From Heyndrickxia shackletonii (GTDB taxonomy: Bacteria > Bacillota > Bacilli > Bacillales > Bacillaceae_C), in assembly GCF_001420715.1 (NCBI RefSeq), contig NZ_LJJC01000006.1:554770-607478 (forward strand): a DNA stretch of 52,709 nucleotides, in the 5' to 3' direction. Position 1 is the stretch's first letter, and every line of letters begins with the position of its first letter. A program made the position numbers and the translations under genes. The notes beneath the pieces were generated by a model. It made no database searches and was not told the DNA's origin. It saw only the letters and a program-made list of their open reading frames with translations. Shown piece by piece: positions 33,754-42,586 of this stretch.

Positions 33754-35250
33754 GTGAGACAATTGGTTGATAATGTGGAAAAATGGCCGGGATCTAGAAA
33801 AAAGTCAAAAAGAAGATTAAAAAAAGATGATATTACCATTGTAGATACAGATGCAGCAAAAAAGGCAGTAATAGCAACAGCACTTGGAAATACAATGGAG
33901 TGGTTTGATTTTGGAATTTACTCTTATTTGGCTGTAACGATAGGAAAGGTGTTCTTTTCAGGTGTGACTGGGCCACTCCAAATAGTTTATTCGTTTGCTA
34001 CTTTTGCCGTGGCGTTTATCGTTCGTCCTCTAGGCGGAATGTTTTTTGGTATGTTGGGTGATAAATTAGGTCGGAAAAAAATATTAACCATCACATTAGT
34101 GTTAATGTCTTTAGCTACATTATGTATAGGATTGATTCCGAGCTATGCAAAGATTGGAAATCTGGCTCCTATCCTCTTGCTTTTAGCCAGATTAGTTCAG
34201 GGATTTTCCGCAGGCGGTGAATATTCTGGTGCCATGACGTTTATCGCGGAATCTTCACCCGACAAGAAAAGAGGTTTTTTATCGAGCGGGTTAGAAGTGG
34301 GAACATTAGTTGGATATATTGCGGGTTCCGCCGTGGTGACGCTTCTGAGTTTTTTGCTTGGACCGGATAAAATGCTGGATTGGGGATGGCGTATTCCGTT
34401 TTTCATTGCGGCACCGATAGGTCTTATTGGTCTATATTTGAGAAATAACTTGGAGGAGACTCCTGTCTTCGAAGCAATGAATGAAGAAAAAAACAAAGAA
34501 AATGAAAAAGGGTTAATAAAAAAAGTGTTTGTTTTTCATTGGCCGCAGCTGCTTAAAGGAATGGTATTAGTTTTATTTTTTAATGTTGTGGACTATATGT
34601 TGTTATCGTATATGCCATCTTATTTAAATGTAGTCCTCGGTTATGAAGAAACAAAGGGTCTTTTGTTGATTCTAATTGTTATGTTTATTATGATTCCGAT
34701 TGTTTTACTTATGGGTTATTTTAGTGATCGGATTGGAAATAAGCGCATTATTTTAGGAGGTTTGATAGGGGTAATTCTTCTGTCCATTCCATCGTTTAAG
34801 ATGATTGAAAGTGGAAGTAATTTGACAGTTTTTTTGGGCCTGATGATTTTGGCTATTCTATTAGCTACCTTTGAAGCAACAATGCCGTCCATGCTGCCTT
34901 CTTTGTTTTTTACACAAGTAAGATATGTTGCACTGGCCATTACGTTTAATATTTCCGTTTCTTTATTTGGTGGAACAACCCCATTGGTTTTGGCGTGGCT
35001 TATTAAAGTGACAGATAACAAGATGGTTCCAGCATATTATATTATGGCTGCTTGCCTAATTGGTTTAGTCACCATGTTTTTTGTGAAGGAAACTACCGGA
35101 AAAGCGCTGCGGGGCTCGGCACCGGCAGTCGAGGAAAAACATGAAATTGCAGAGATTTTAGAGAATCCTCATGAGGCAATTTGGTGGAAAGAAGAAAAGG
35201 TAAATATTGAAGAGAAAATGGCTGAGTCGGAAAACGAAAATGAAAAATAG
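33754..35250 (+). CDS. MFS symporter of the metabolite:H+ (ProP-like) family
   Basis: 498 residues with 12 membrane segments. Typical MHS motifs: ALGNTMEWFDFGIYSYLA near residue 45, RPLGGMFFGMLGDKLGRKK near residue 95 and LLLARLVQGFSAGGEYSGA near residue 145. Related proteins import proline, betaine, citrate or similar compounds with H+. A charged N-terminal tail (about 35 residues with KKSKRRLKK) and a glutamate-rich C-terminal tail are longer than usual; ProP also has a long C-terminal osmosensory coiled coil, but the tail here is not clearly heptad-repeated. Start GTG at 33754 behind AAAGGAATTTAG is only moderate. Confidence 0.88.
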   Translation: MRQLVDNVEKWPGSRKKSKRRLKKDDITIVDTDAAKKAVIATALGNTMEWFDFGIYSYLAVTIGKVFFSGVTGPLQIVYSFATFAVAFIVRPLGGMFFGMLGDKLGRKKILTITLVLMSLATLCIGLIPSYAKIGNLAPILLLLARLVQGFSAGGEYSGAMTFIAESSPDKKRGFLSSGLEVGTLVGYIAGSAVVTLLSFLLGPDKMLDWGWRIPFFIAAPIGLIGLYLRNNLEETPVFEAMNEEKNKENEKGLIKKVFVFHWPQLLKGMVLVLFFNVVDYMLLSYMPSYLNVVLGYEETKGLLLILIVMFIMIPIVLLMGYFSDRIGNKRIILGGLIGVILLSIPSFKMIESGSNLTVFLGLMILAILLATFEATMPSMLPSLFFTQVRYVALAITFNISVSLFGGTTPLVLAWLIKVTDNKMVPAYYIMAACLIGLVTMFFVKETTGKALRGSAPAVEEKHEIAEILENPHEAIWWKEEKVNIEEKMAESENENEK

Positions 35251-35275
35251 CTTAGTTTGGACGTTAAACTTTCTG

Positions 35276-35315
35276 AAAAAAAGCAACTAACCATTATGTT
35301 GGAAGTTGCTTTTTT
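35276..35315. terminator. Bidirectional terminator between the ProP-like gene and rpiR
   Basis: AAAAAAAGCAACT (35276-35288) with AGTTGCTTTTT (35304-35314), serving both convergent genes. Confidence 0.8.
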
Positions 35316-35334
35316 GAGTGGAAACATCATTCCT

Positions 35335-36123
35335 TTAGCTAATCTTTCCCTCTGTCCGAATCGCATAAGCATCTAAAATGATACGGGCCATTACTTGAAT
35401 AGGTAAACGTGATCGCACCTCATATTCCGGAAAGTAGGAGATCTCCGACTTAAAGCCAACGAGAGAGATTTCACAAAGCTCATATAAAGGACTGTTTTGA
35501 TTACATGTTAGAAGAAGGGTGCTTACACCATTTTCTTGACAGTTACGGGCAGCCTCTACCAATTCCTCTGTTTTTCCATTTAGTGAAACAAAAATAACAA
35601 TATCTTTTTTATCGATTTTCTTGCTGATTGTTCTTATAATATTCGGATCATCATGCAGCTCACAGCTTTTACCCAGGAGCTGAAATTTCACCATCATTTC
35701 CTTTGCAATCAACTCCGAGAAGCCGCGGGCAAAAAGGATTATTTTCCTAGAATGAATGATCTTTTGAAGAGCATCCTCAATGGTTCCGCTATCCAGTAAC
35801 TGAATCGTTTTTACAACTTCTTGTTCATTTTTTAATATAGCTTCTTGAATCTTTTTATCGATCTTTTCCACAATGGAAAACTCCGTACTAGAATCAAAAT
35901 CATCCTTTAAATGTATTTTAAAGGCAGTAAAACCGCTATACCCTAATTTTTGCATCGTACGAACAATCGTAGCGGTTGACACATTTGCCTGTTCGCTTAG
36001 TTTTACAATGGAGATTTGTGGAATGGTATCTAAATGCTGCTTAATATAATCGACTAAATATCGTTCGGTTTCACTTAGAGTGTTGTATTGGTTCTTCGCT
36101 CTATTTAAAAATGTCTGTGACAC
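35335..36123 (-). CDS. RpiR-family regulator of the adjacent PTS operon
   Basis: About 262 residues. The N-terminal RpiR helix-turn-helix (LSETERYLVDYIKQHLDTIPQISIVKLSEQANVSTATIVRTMQKLGYSGF) is followed by a SIS sugar-phosphate-binding domain (IILFARGFSELIAKEM ... DIVIFVSLNGKTEELVEAARN). It is divergent from the kinase-PTS-aldolase operon and so its likely regulator, sensing a sugar phosphate. Start uncertain: GTG at 36123 is best spaced from TATGGAG, ATG at 36132 is possible, and the frame's extension to 36180 runs through inverted repeats and is unlikely. Confidence 0.9.
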   Translation of the reverse strand: MSQTFLNRAKNQYNTLSETERYLVDYIKQHLDTIPQISIVKLSEQANVSTATIVRTMQKLGYSGFTAFKIHLKDDFDSSTEFSIVEKIDKKIQEAILKNEQEVVKTIQLLDSGTIEDALQKIIHSRKIILFARGFSELIAKEMMVKFQLLGKSCELHDDPNIIRTISKKIDKKDIVIFVSLNGKTEELVEAARNCQENGVSTLLLTCNQNSPLYELCEISLVGFKSEISYFPEYEVRSRLPIQVMARIILDAYAIRTEGKIS

Positions 36124-36148
36124 AGCTACCATCTCCATAATGAAAAGT

Positions 36149-36185
36149 TTTACAATGAAAACGTTTAATATTGTAAACATTTACA
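36149..36185. promoter_or_regulatory. Nested inverted repeats and possible cre site between rpiR and the PTS operon
   Basis: TTTACAAT (36149-36156) / ATTGTAAA (36170-36177), and TGTAAA-CA-TTTACA (36172-36185) sharing a half-site, look like RpiR operators. Between them ATGAAAACGTTTAATA (36155-36170) resembles a CcpA catabolite-response element. Confidence 0.6.
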
Positions 36186-36253
36186 TAACTTATTGTGCCA
36201 CAATTAGAGTATAAAGTGAATCATTAGGGCAGCAAGGAAAGAAGGGAACAGAC

Positions 36254-37177
36254 ATGATTTATACTTGTACGATGAACCCAGCCATTGATTTATTTACAGA
36301 GTTTGAACAGTTTTCTCCCTTTGTAGTAAATCGCAGTAAATTCGAAGATTATCAAGCGAATGGGAAGGCAATTAATATTTCTTTTATGTTAAAAAAGTTG
36401 AATATTGATAGTACTGCCACTGGATTTTTAGGCGGGTTCACCGGAAAATATATCGAACAGGAACTAATCAAACATTCTATTGATGTAAATTTTATTAAAG
36501 TAGATGGAATCACGAGAATAAACACCTTTATTAGGTCAGGGGAATTGGAATATAAAGCAGTCAATAAGGGCCCTGAAATTAGCCTAAAAGCACAGGAAGA
36601 GCTGCTTCAATATATAAAAACTTTCACGAGTGAAGACATGCTATTCGTTTCTGGAAGCCTGCCTAAAGGAATAAAGGATGAAATTTTTGTAACGATCGCA
36701 AAACTCTCTCAGGAACAGGGTTTTTCCTTAATTCTGGATATCAGTTCCGATAGATTAATAGATTGTTTACCGTACCATCCATATTTAATCAAACCGAATG
36801 ATGAAGAATTAGCTCATTTATTAGGAGTTCCAAAGCTAGAAACAGAACAGGAGCTTGTGAATGCCGCACAAAAACTCTTAGATAAAGGAGCTATGAGAGT
36901 ATTGGTTTCTCGCGGTGAAAAAGGTGCTTTGTATGTTGATAAAGAGAATGTTTTATTTACTACGGCACCACGTGGAAAAGTGGTGAATACCGCTTGTGCC
37001 GGGGATACAATGCTTGCCGTATTTGTAGGGAAGATGTTACAAACCGGTGATTTAGAGGATGCATTAATTAGCGCCACAGCTGCCGGATCCTCTACCGCTT
37101 TTACAGCAGGTTTAAGCAATTTGGAAGATATACCACTGCTAAAAGAGCAAATTCAATTAAAAAAGGAGGTTGTATAA
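36254..37177 (+). CDS. PfkB-family sugar-1-phosphate kinase (1-phosphofructokinase / tagatose-1-phosphate kinase type)
   Basis: 307 residues of the PfkB/LacC/FruK group. It opens with IYTCTMNPAIDLF. The substrate loop is NGKAINISFMLKKLNI. The catalytic base Asp251 lies in CAGDTML, where the usual GAGD is CAGD. It phosphorylates a ketose 1-phosphate delivered by the PTS next door. Because the operon ends with a tagatose-1,6-bisphosphate aldolase, tagatose 1-phosphate is the likely substrate, as for TagK of Bacillus licheniformis. ATG at 36254; it abuts the PTS gene with no gap. Confidence 0.87.
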   Translation: MIYTCTMNPAIDLFTEFEQFSPFVVNRSKFEDYQANGKAINISFMLKKLNIDSTATGFLGGFTGKYIEQELIKHSIDVNFIKVDGITRINTFIRSGELEYKAVNKGPEISLKAQEELLQYIKTFTSEDMLFVSGSLPKGIKDEIFVTIAKLSQEQGFSLILDISSDRLIDCLPYHPYLIKPNDEELAHLLGVPKLETEQELVNAAQKLLDKGAMRVLVSRGEKGALYVDKENVLFTTAPRGKVVNTACAGDTMLAVFVGKMLQTGDLEDALISATAAGSSTAFTAGLSNLEDIPLLKEQIQLKKEVV

Positions 37178-39064
37178 ATGAAAACATATAAGATTATCGC
37201 CGCTACGGGATGTCCTACAGGAATTGCTCACACTTATATGGCACAAGAGGCATTAGAAGAAGCTGCGAAAAAAAGAGGCATAACGATTAAAGTAGAAACA
37301 CATGGTCAAGAAGGAATAAAAAATGCGTTAACAGATGCGGAGATAGAGGATGCTGATGGAGTCATTATTGCAGCCGATAAAGATGTCCATGCAGATCGAT
37401 TTATTGGCAAGCCTGTAATCAATGTTTCTGTAAGTAAAGGAATTAAAGAGCCTGATAAATTAATTGACGAAATTTTATCTGGTAATGTTCCAAAATATAA
37501 AGATGGTCAAGCTAGAACTCAGAATCAATCGGGGCAAGGCAGCCAAAAAACATCACTTTGGCATAGCCTCTATGTTTCTCTTATGAACGGTGTATCCCAT
37601 ATGCTTCCTCTTGTAGTAGCCGGAGGTGTTATGGTAGCTATATCTTTTATGTTCGGAATTAATTCTGCAGACCCGAAAAGTCCTGAATATAACCAATTCG
37701 CCTATTACTTAAAAACAATCGGCGGGGTTTCCATGAATTTAATGGTACCTATTCTATGTGCGTATATTGCGGAATCTATTGCGAAAAGACCGGGTCTTAT
37801 TATCGGTTTTATTGTCGGAATGATTGCCTATATGAATGGTACTGGATTTTTGGGCGGTATTGTCGGAGGTTTTCTAACTGGGTATATCATGCTTGGGTTA
37901 GCGCATGTCCTCAAAGGATTGCCTAAGCAACTGGATGGTTTAAAAGCCATTTTCCTTTTCCCGGTGTTGGGAATCTTTATTGCCGGCTTTGCCATGTGGT
38001 TCCTATCCTCTCCAATGGAAGCAATAAATAAAGGAATGATGTCCTTCTTAAGTGGTTTTCAAAATTCAAGCCCAATCCTATTAGGATTAATTGTTGGCTG
38101 TATGAGTGCATTTGATATGGGTGGTCCTGTTAATAAAGCAGCATATGTTACAGGTACAGCTTTGTTAGCGCAAGGAAATTACTTCTTTATGGCTGGTGTT
38201 TCAGCAGCATGTATTGCACCACCATTAGCTACTGGTTTTGCAGTCCTATTTGGCGGAAAAGCCTATTCAGCAAGTGACCGCAGTGCAGGATATGTGAATT
38301 TCCTTCTTGGTTCTACTCATATTACAGAAGGAGCCATTCCATTTGCGGCAAAGAAACCTATTAAAGTAATCCCAATCCTTATGCTAGGTTCTTCGATTGC
38401 AGCTATCTTAACTTATCTTTTTAAAGTGCAAGTTCCTGCACCGCATGGCGGATTTATCGTATTACCAATCGTTACTCATGCGTTCCTATGGGTTCTAGCT
38501 ATTTTAATTGGTTCTCTCGTAAGTGGACTCTTAATGGCTTGGGATCAAAAAAGAACAGTGGCAAAAGATAAGCAATCTGATCAAGTAACACAAGAAGTAA
38601 ATGAATCGAAGAGCTTAGATTCTGTACTAGAAATTCGAAATATTCATTGTAATGTTCAAGCAGTATCTCAACATGAAGTGTTTGAAAAATTAGCAGAAAT
38701 CTCTGTGGCAAATCATATCAGCAGTGATTCAAAAGCAGTTGTAGAAGGATTCATGGCAAGAGAAAAATTAAGCACAACCGGGATGGAGCAAGGTATTGCT
38801 ATTCCGCATACCGAGCTTGATAGTATTCGGAAAGCGAGCATTGTGATTTTGAAATTAAATGAAGGCGTTGATTGGAATGCTCTTGATGGTCATCCAACGA
38901 ATATCGTCATTGCCATGTTTATTCCTAAGGGCAAAGGCAATGATCACTTACGCTATTTATCAGAGGTTTCAAAGCTATTAATTCATCAAGAATTTATCGA
39001 TCAATTACATCAGGCTAACAGTTCTGAAGAAATCTATCAAATGTTTACAGAAAAATTGCAATAA
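37178..39064 (+). CDS. Fructose/tagatose-family PTS enzyme IIBCA
   Basis: 628 residues in one chain in the order B-C-A. IIB (1-100) carries phospho-Cys12 in AATGCPTGIAHTYMAQ. IIC (about 130-460) has eight or more membrane segments. IIA (about 480-628) has phospho-His544 in GIAIPHTELD. It takes up and phosphorylates a ketohexose at C1, receiving phosphate from HPr; no local EI/HPr genes are needed. AAAGGAGG precedes its ATG inside the end of the kinase gene. The partner aldolase makes D-tagatose more likely than fructose as substrate; both are possible. Confidence 0.92.
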   Translation: MKTYKIIAATGCPTGIAHTYMAQEALEEAAKKRGITIKVETHGQEGIKNALTDAEIEDADGVIIAADKDVHADRFIGKPVINVSVSKGIKEPDKLIDEILSGNVPKYKDGQARTQNQSGQGSQKTSLWHSLYVSLMNGVSHMLPLVVAGGVMVAISFMFGINSADPKSPEYNQFAYYLKTIGGVSMNLMVPILCAYIAESIAKRPGLIIGFIVGMIAYMNGTGFLGGIVGGFLTGYIMLGLAHVLKGLPKQLDGLKAIFLFPVLGIFIAGFAMWFLSSPMEAINKGMMSFLSGFQNSSPILLGLIVGCMSAFDMGGPVNKAAYVTGTALLAQGNYFFMAGVSAACIAPPLATGFAVLFGGKAYSASDRSAGYVNFLLGSTHITEGAIPFAAKKPIKVIPILMLGSSIAAILTYLFKVQVPAPHGGFIVLPIVTHAFLWVLAILIGSLVSGLLMAWDQKRTVAKDKQSDQVTQEVNESKSLDSVLEIRNIHCNVQAVSQHEVFEKLAEISVANHISSDSKAVVEGFMAREKLSTTGMEQGIAIPHTELDSIRKASIVILKLNEGVDWNALDGHPTNIVIAMFIPKGKGNDHLRYLSEVSKLLIHQEFIDQLHQANSSEEIYQMFTEKLQ

Positions 39065-39079
39065 AAGGAGAGCTAGAAA

Positions 39080-40051
39080 ATGAGAATAGTTAGCGAGAAT
39101 AAAAGAAAAGCTTTGCAAAATTTAATGAACGATCAAGGAATCATCAGTGCTCTTGCTATTGATCAACGAGGTGCGTTAAAGAAAATGATGGGGGAAAAAG
39201 GAACACAAGCAGCAATGGAAGAATTTAAAGAGCTTGTATCGGAAATTTTAACACCCTATGCATCTTCCATTCTATTAGATCCGGAATATGGTTTACCTGC
39301 AGCGAAAAAGCGGGATGCGAATGCAGGATTGCTCATCGCATATGAAAAAACTGGCTACGATGCAACAAAACCGGGAAGATTCCCTGATCTTTTACCAATT
39401 TGGTCTGCTCGAAGAATCAAAGAAGAGGGAGCAGACGCTGTGAAATTCTTACTTTACTACGATATCGACGAACCAGCGGAAATTAATGACCAAAAGCATG
39501 CATTTGTTGAAAGGATTGGTTCTGAATGTGCAGCGGAAGACATCCCATTCTTTTTGGAATTAGTGTCCTATGACAGTAAAATCGAGGATGTAAAAATCAA
39601 AGAGTATGCAAAAGTGAAACCTCATAAAGTAAATGATATGATGGTAGAATTCTCTAAACCAAAATATAATGTAGATGTATTAAAGGTAGAAGTGCCTGTC
39701 AATATGGACTATGTGGAAGGTTACGGAACAGAAGCAGTATACACAAAGGAAGAAGCACAGCAATATTTCAAAAAGCAAAGTGAATCAACGGATTTACCAT
39801 TTATCTTCCTAAGTGCCGGAGTAAGTGCGGAAATGTTCCAAGAAACATTACGTTTTGCTAATGAAGCAGGTTCCGATTTTAATGGAGTTCTATGTGGCAG
39901 AGCTACCTGGAAGGATGGAGTGCAGGTTTACGCCAATGAGGGTGTAGAAAAAGCTAGAGAATGGTTGCAAACACAAGGGAAAGCAAATATTGATGCATTA
40001 AATAAAGTTATTCAAGCAAGCGCATCTTCCTGTTTTGAAAAAATAAAATAA
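39080..40051 (+). CDS. lacD: Tagatose-1,6-bisphosphate aldolase (LacD family, class I)
   Basis: 323 residues, matching LacD in length and motifs: [15 protein letters not shown] near residue 25, [16 protein letters not shown] near residue 122 and the probable Schiff-base Lys202 in DVLKVEVPV. It splits tagatose 1,6-bisphosphate to dihydroxyacetone phosphate and glyceraldehyde 3-phosphate. Last gene of the operon, 15 bases after the PTS gene with AAAGGAGAG. Lac-type galactose-6-phosphate isomerase genes (lacAB) are absent here, so the pathway starts from a ketose rather than from lactose. Confidence 0.94.
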   Translation: MRIVSENKRKALQNLMNDQGIISALAIDQRGALKKMMGEKGTQAAMEEFKELVSEILTPYASSILLDPEYGLPAAKKRDANAGLLIAYEKTGYDATKPGRFPDLLPIWSARRIKEEGADAVKFLLYYDIDEPAEINDQKHAFVERIGSECAAEDIPFFLELVSYDSKIEDVKIKEYAKVKPHKVNDMMVEFSKPKYNVDVLKVEVPVNMDYVEGYGTEAVYTKEEAQQYFKKQSESTDLPFIFLSAGVSAEMFQETLRFANEAGSDFNGVLCGRATWKDGVQVYANEGVEKAREWLQTQGKANIDALNKVIQASASSCFEKIK

Positions 40052-40116
40052 AGATGAATAAGGCAACGGTAAAATCATAACGGGTTCTCTTGAAGGGAAC
40101 AAAATAAGTAAATCGT

Positions 40117-40151
40117 ACACTTACTCGTATTGTTTGAGTAGGTGTTTTTTT
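40117..40151 (+). terminator. Terminator of the PTS operon
   Basis: ACACTTACTC (40117-40126) pairs with the TGAGTAGGTGT side (40135-40145), followed by seven T. Confidence 0.85.
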
Positions 40152-40335
40152 GTTAATGCTAAGCCATTTATTATTAAAATCGTACCCGATTTAGCATTGA
40201 ATTACACCTTGTACATTAACTGTTGTACAATGCTATTTTTCTGCGATTTTGATTACTGATTTTATGTTCATTTTTTATATCAGAGTCTCTATTATTTTTC
40301 ATTGTTGATTTTCGTTAAGGTATGAGAATTGATAG

Positions 40336-40517
40336 GCGGAGATTTTCCGGCTATTGTATATAAGGGAGGCTAAAGAAGTAGATATAAGCGGAAATATTCC
40401 GATTAACTGCTCTAAATAGGACAAAATCTAAGGATTTCGATAAGATAAACGGAAAACCTCCTCTTATTTTTAAGGAAATAGGAGTATTTCCAAATTTAAA
40501 CGGAATTTTTCCGTTTA
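40336..40517. repeat. Cluster of short GGAA-TTCC inverted repeats in a 650-bp gene-free stretch
   Basis: Within the gap 40152-40799 there are four related snippets: GCGGAGATTTTCCGGC (40336-40351), AAGCGGAAATATTCCGATTA (from 40386), AAACGGAAAACC (from 40447) and the palindrome AAACGGAA-TTT-TTCCGTTT (40498-40516). They look like a decayed non-coding repeat element. No ORF with a ribosome site is present in the gap. Confidence 0.5.
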
Positions 40518-40587
40518 TTTTTCAAACAAGGTAAAATCTATATTTTAGTTATAACAGAACCATATTAAAAGATATTTCTACCAGATA

Positions 40588-40631
40588 TTCAACCTATTTA
40601 GGGTTGAACTATTCAGCTTTTCCGAATAGTT
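40588..40631. other. Two overlapping hairpins
   Basis: TTCAACC (40588-40594) / GGTTGAA (40602-40608), and AACTATTC (40607-40614) / GAATAGTT (40624-40631), share two bases. No T tract follows. They could be part of a small RNA or repeat end; function unknown. Confidence 0.35.
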
Positions 40632-40671
40632 GGTGTTTAATAATCACACGGTAAACAGTTGATAAATAAAG

Positions 40672-40711
40672 AAAAAAACTGCGATTTTTATAAAAACTGC
40701 AGTTTTTTTCT
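40672..40711. terminator. Terminator-like hairpin downstream of the HAD gene
   Basis: AAAAAAACTGC and GCAGTTTTTTT arms with an A+T loop, able to work on both strands; about 90 bases past the minus-strand HAD stop. Confidence 0.65.
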
Positions 40712-40799
40712 TTGCAAATTTATTGTGATTTCAAATGTTATTTTAGTTTTTTGTCCTCCAGAAAAAAAACCTTAGTAAAATCTCCGTTACTTTTCCTAC

Positions 40800-41657
40800 T
40801 TAAGTTTCCATTACATAATTCCGCAAAGCGTAGGCTACTCCGTCTTCATTAAATTTCTTAGTAGTATAGGTGCTAATCTTTTTCGCCTCTTCAACGGCAT
40901 TTCCCATGGCAATGCTCATTCCTGCAACCTTGAACATAGAAATATCGTTTAAATTGTCACCTATTGCCACTGTATCTTTTAGAGGGATGTTTAAAAAGTT
41001 TGCCATATAGGTTAATGCATTTCCTTTGCTTACCTCTGCGTGAGCAATTTCTAACTTAGTGCTACCAGAAGAAGTAAGGGATATATCTTGGCGGTTTCTT
41101 AAATTATTTTCAAGTTGTACTAGTTTTTCTCGATTAAAAGACAACACAAAAATTTTATATACTTCTAATTCGGGAATATTGATATCCTTGTAATCATTTA
41201 TGTAGTGTAAACCGAATTGCTGAAATTGAATATCTCTTTCTTTGTTTGCCCACTCGAAAGGAAAATTCGCATCTTTTTCGAGTAGTGAGCGAATTTCTTC
41301 ATCCAACTGTTCTTTTCCTTTTGTTAAAAGATGAATTCCTTGGTTTGTATATAACTCAAAGTAAAAGCCTTCTGATTCTAAAAAAGGAATAAGCTCTAAT
41401 ATAACATTATCAGGTATAATCAGTTTTCGGATAATCTCATTTCCATGATAAGCAATCGCGCCATTTCCGGTAATAACAGGGCAATCAATACCAGCATTTT
41501 CAAGAATCGCTTGCGTATCATGAAGAGACCTTCCTGAACAAATGGTTATGATGTCCCCCTGTTTTTGAACATCACGAATGGCCTCGGCATTTGTAGAGCT
41601 AATAGTCCCGTCCTCTGATAACAAAGTTCCGTCCAAATCAATAGCGATTAATTTCAT
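40800..41657 (-). CDS. Cof-type HAD-superfamily phosphatase
   Basis: 285 residues. HAD motif I is AIDLDGTLL (nucleophile Asp7), motif II is TICSGRS, motif III is Lys near SKGNALTYM, and motif IV is AIGDNLNDISMF. A class IIB cap (about residues 85-190) places it in the Cof family, which dephosphorylates sugar phosphates, pyridoxal phosphate or flavin precursors. Starts at ATG 41657, with AGGAGG upstream. It follows the PTS locus convergently, so a link to sugar phosphates is possible but unproven. Confidence 0.92.
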   Translation of the reverse strand: MKLIAIDLDGTLLSEDGTISSTNAEAIRDVQKQGDIITICSGRSLHDTQAILENAGIDCPVITGNGAIAYHGNEIIRKLIIPDNVILELIPFLESEGFYFELYTNQGIHLLTKGKEQLDEEIRSLLEKDANFPFEWANKERDIQFQQFGLHYINDYKDINIPELEVYKIFVLSFNREKLVQLENNLRNRQDISLTSSGSTKLEIAHAEVSKGNALTYMANFLNIPLKDTVAIGDNLNDISMFKVAGMSIAMGNAVEEAKKISTYTTKKFNEDGVAYALRNYVMET

Positions 41658-41785
41658 TTTAAATCCTCCTAACTTGAAGCAAACAGTATCTGCAATGATT
41701 GATATATTTTGTTAGTGTTTATAAATTTCAGCATTGGTATGAATTTTTATTAAACAAATTCAATTTGCACATTATACTTTAATAT

Positions 41786-42142
41786 TTATAATAATTCCTT
41801 TATTTCATCCAACTGTTTTTCTAGCTGAATTCTTCTGTTTTTAATTTCTTCTTCTTCCTGACGAAGTACTTCTAAATGGTTCGTTAACTGTATGACAACT
41901 TCGTTAATAAACTGGGAATCTCCACATCCAAATGAATGTTTCAACTTGAATAACAATTGAATTTCTTTAAGACTCAACCCCAAGCTTTTAAACTCCTTAA
42001 TAACCTGATAATCTTGAATTTCTTTTTCTCCATAATCTTTCATGCTGCCTTTCCATTTTGGGGTCAGTAACTGCAAATCTTCATAATGTCTCACAGTATC
42101 TTTTGTTGTATTTAAATAAGCAATAAATTCTCCAATTCTCAT
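41786..42142 (-). CDS. Small MerR-family regulator
   Basis: 118 residues from ATG at 42142, with AGGATGTG upstream; the frame begins at 42151. Helix-turn-helix: MRIGEFIAYLNTTKDTVRHYEDLQLLTPKWKGSMKDYGEKEIQDYQVIKEF. A long coiled coil (residues 75-118) ends the protein, with no effector domain and one Cys only (FGCGDS), so metal sensing by a Cys pair is unlikely. Divergent from a small membrane protein gene, with a palindromic operator between them. Confidence 0.85.
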   Translation of the reverse strand: MRIGEFIAYLNTTKDTVRHYEDLQLLTPKWKGSMKDYGEKEIQDYQVIKEFKSLGLSLKEIQLLFKLKHSFGCGDSQFINEVVIQLTNHLEVLRQEEEEIKNRRIQLEKQLDEIKELL

Positions 42143-42166
42143 TTTTATCACATCCTAAAAAGGTTG

Positions 42167-42197
42167 TTGACATGGGGTTAACCCCGCATATTTTAAT
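42167..42197 (+). promoter_or_regulatory. MerR-type operator with palindrome GGGGTTAACCCC
   Basis: TTGACA (42167-42172), then the perfect palindrome GGGGTTAACCCC (42174-42185) in the spacer, then TTTAAT (42192-42197) at 19 bases. This would be MerR-activated transcription of the membrane protein gene to the right. A shorter-spaced TATTTT makes the -10 call uncertain. Confidence 0.65.
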
Positions 42198-42228
42198 GAA
42201 AATGTAAAAAGATAGGGGGTATGTGAGT

Positions 42229-42549
42229 ATGATTTTGTTATGGATAGCAAAGGTGTTAACTTTTGGATATGGTGCATTATCCACATTAGCCGGCTCCTTG
42301 CAATGTCGAAAAAGAAATATTCCAACATGGTCGGCGATTGGAATGACAATCGTAGGTATAATCGTTATGGTTAGTTCAATATTTGTAAATATTATTCCAA
42401 ATTCAATTATTATACTAATCTTTTGTTTTGTCCTGCTGCATATATTATCTATCGCAAATGGAAATCATCTTTACGGAAAAATAAATATAAAACATCATAT
42501 AATCAGATTACTGTTTTCACTTGTTATTGTCCTATTATATATCGTTTAA
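42229..42549 (+). CDS. Small membrane protein, four helices (hypothetical)
   Basis: 106 residues from ATG at 42229, with GGGGG at 42215-42219 well placed; the GTG at 42223 is too close. Four hydrophobic segments separated by short basic loops (CRKRNIP, YGKINIKHH). No family recognised. Its promoter contains the MerR-type palindrome, so it is probably the target of the divergent MerR gene; a small exporter or membrane-stress protein is a guess. Confidence 0.65.
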   Translation: MILLWIAKVLTFGYGALSTLAGSLQCRKRNIPTWSAIGMTIVGIIVMVSSIFVNIIPNSIIILIFCFVLLHILSIANGNHLYGKINIKHHIIRLLFSLVIVLLYIV

Positions 42550-42551
42550 AA

Positions 42552-42582
42552 GTTTGACACCCTTATAGAAAGGGTGCCAAAT
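42552..42582. terminator. Terminator-like hairpin between convergent genes
   Basis: TTTGACACCC / GGGTGCCAAA with one mismatch and a 9-nt loop. T tracts on either side are weak. Confidence 0.55.
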
Positions 42583-42586
42583 TCTT

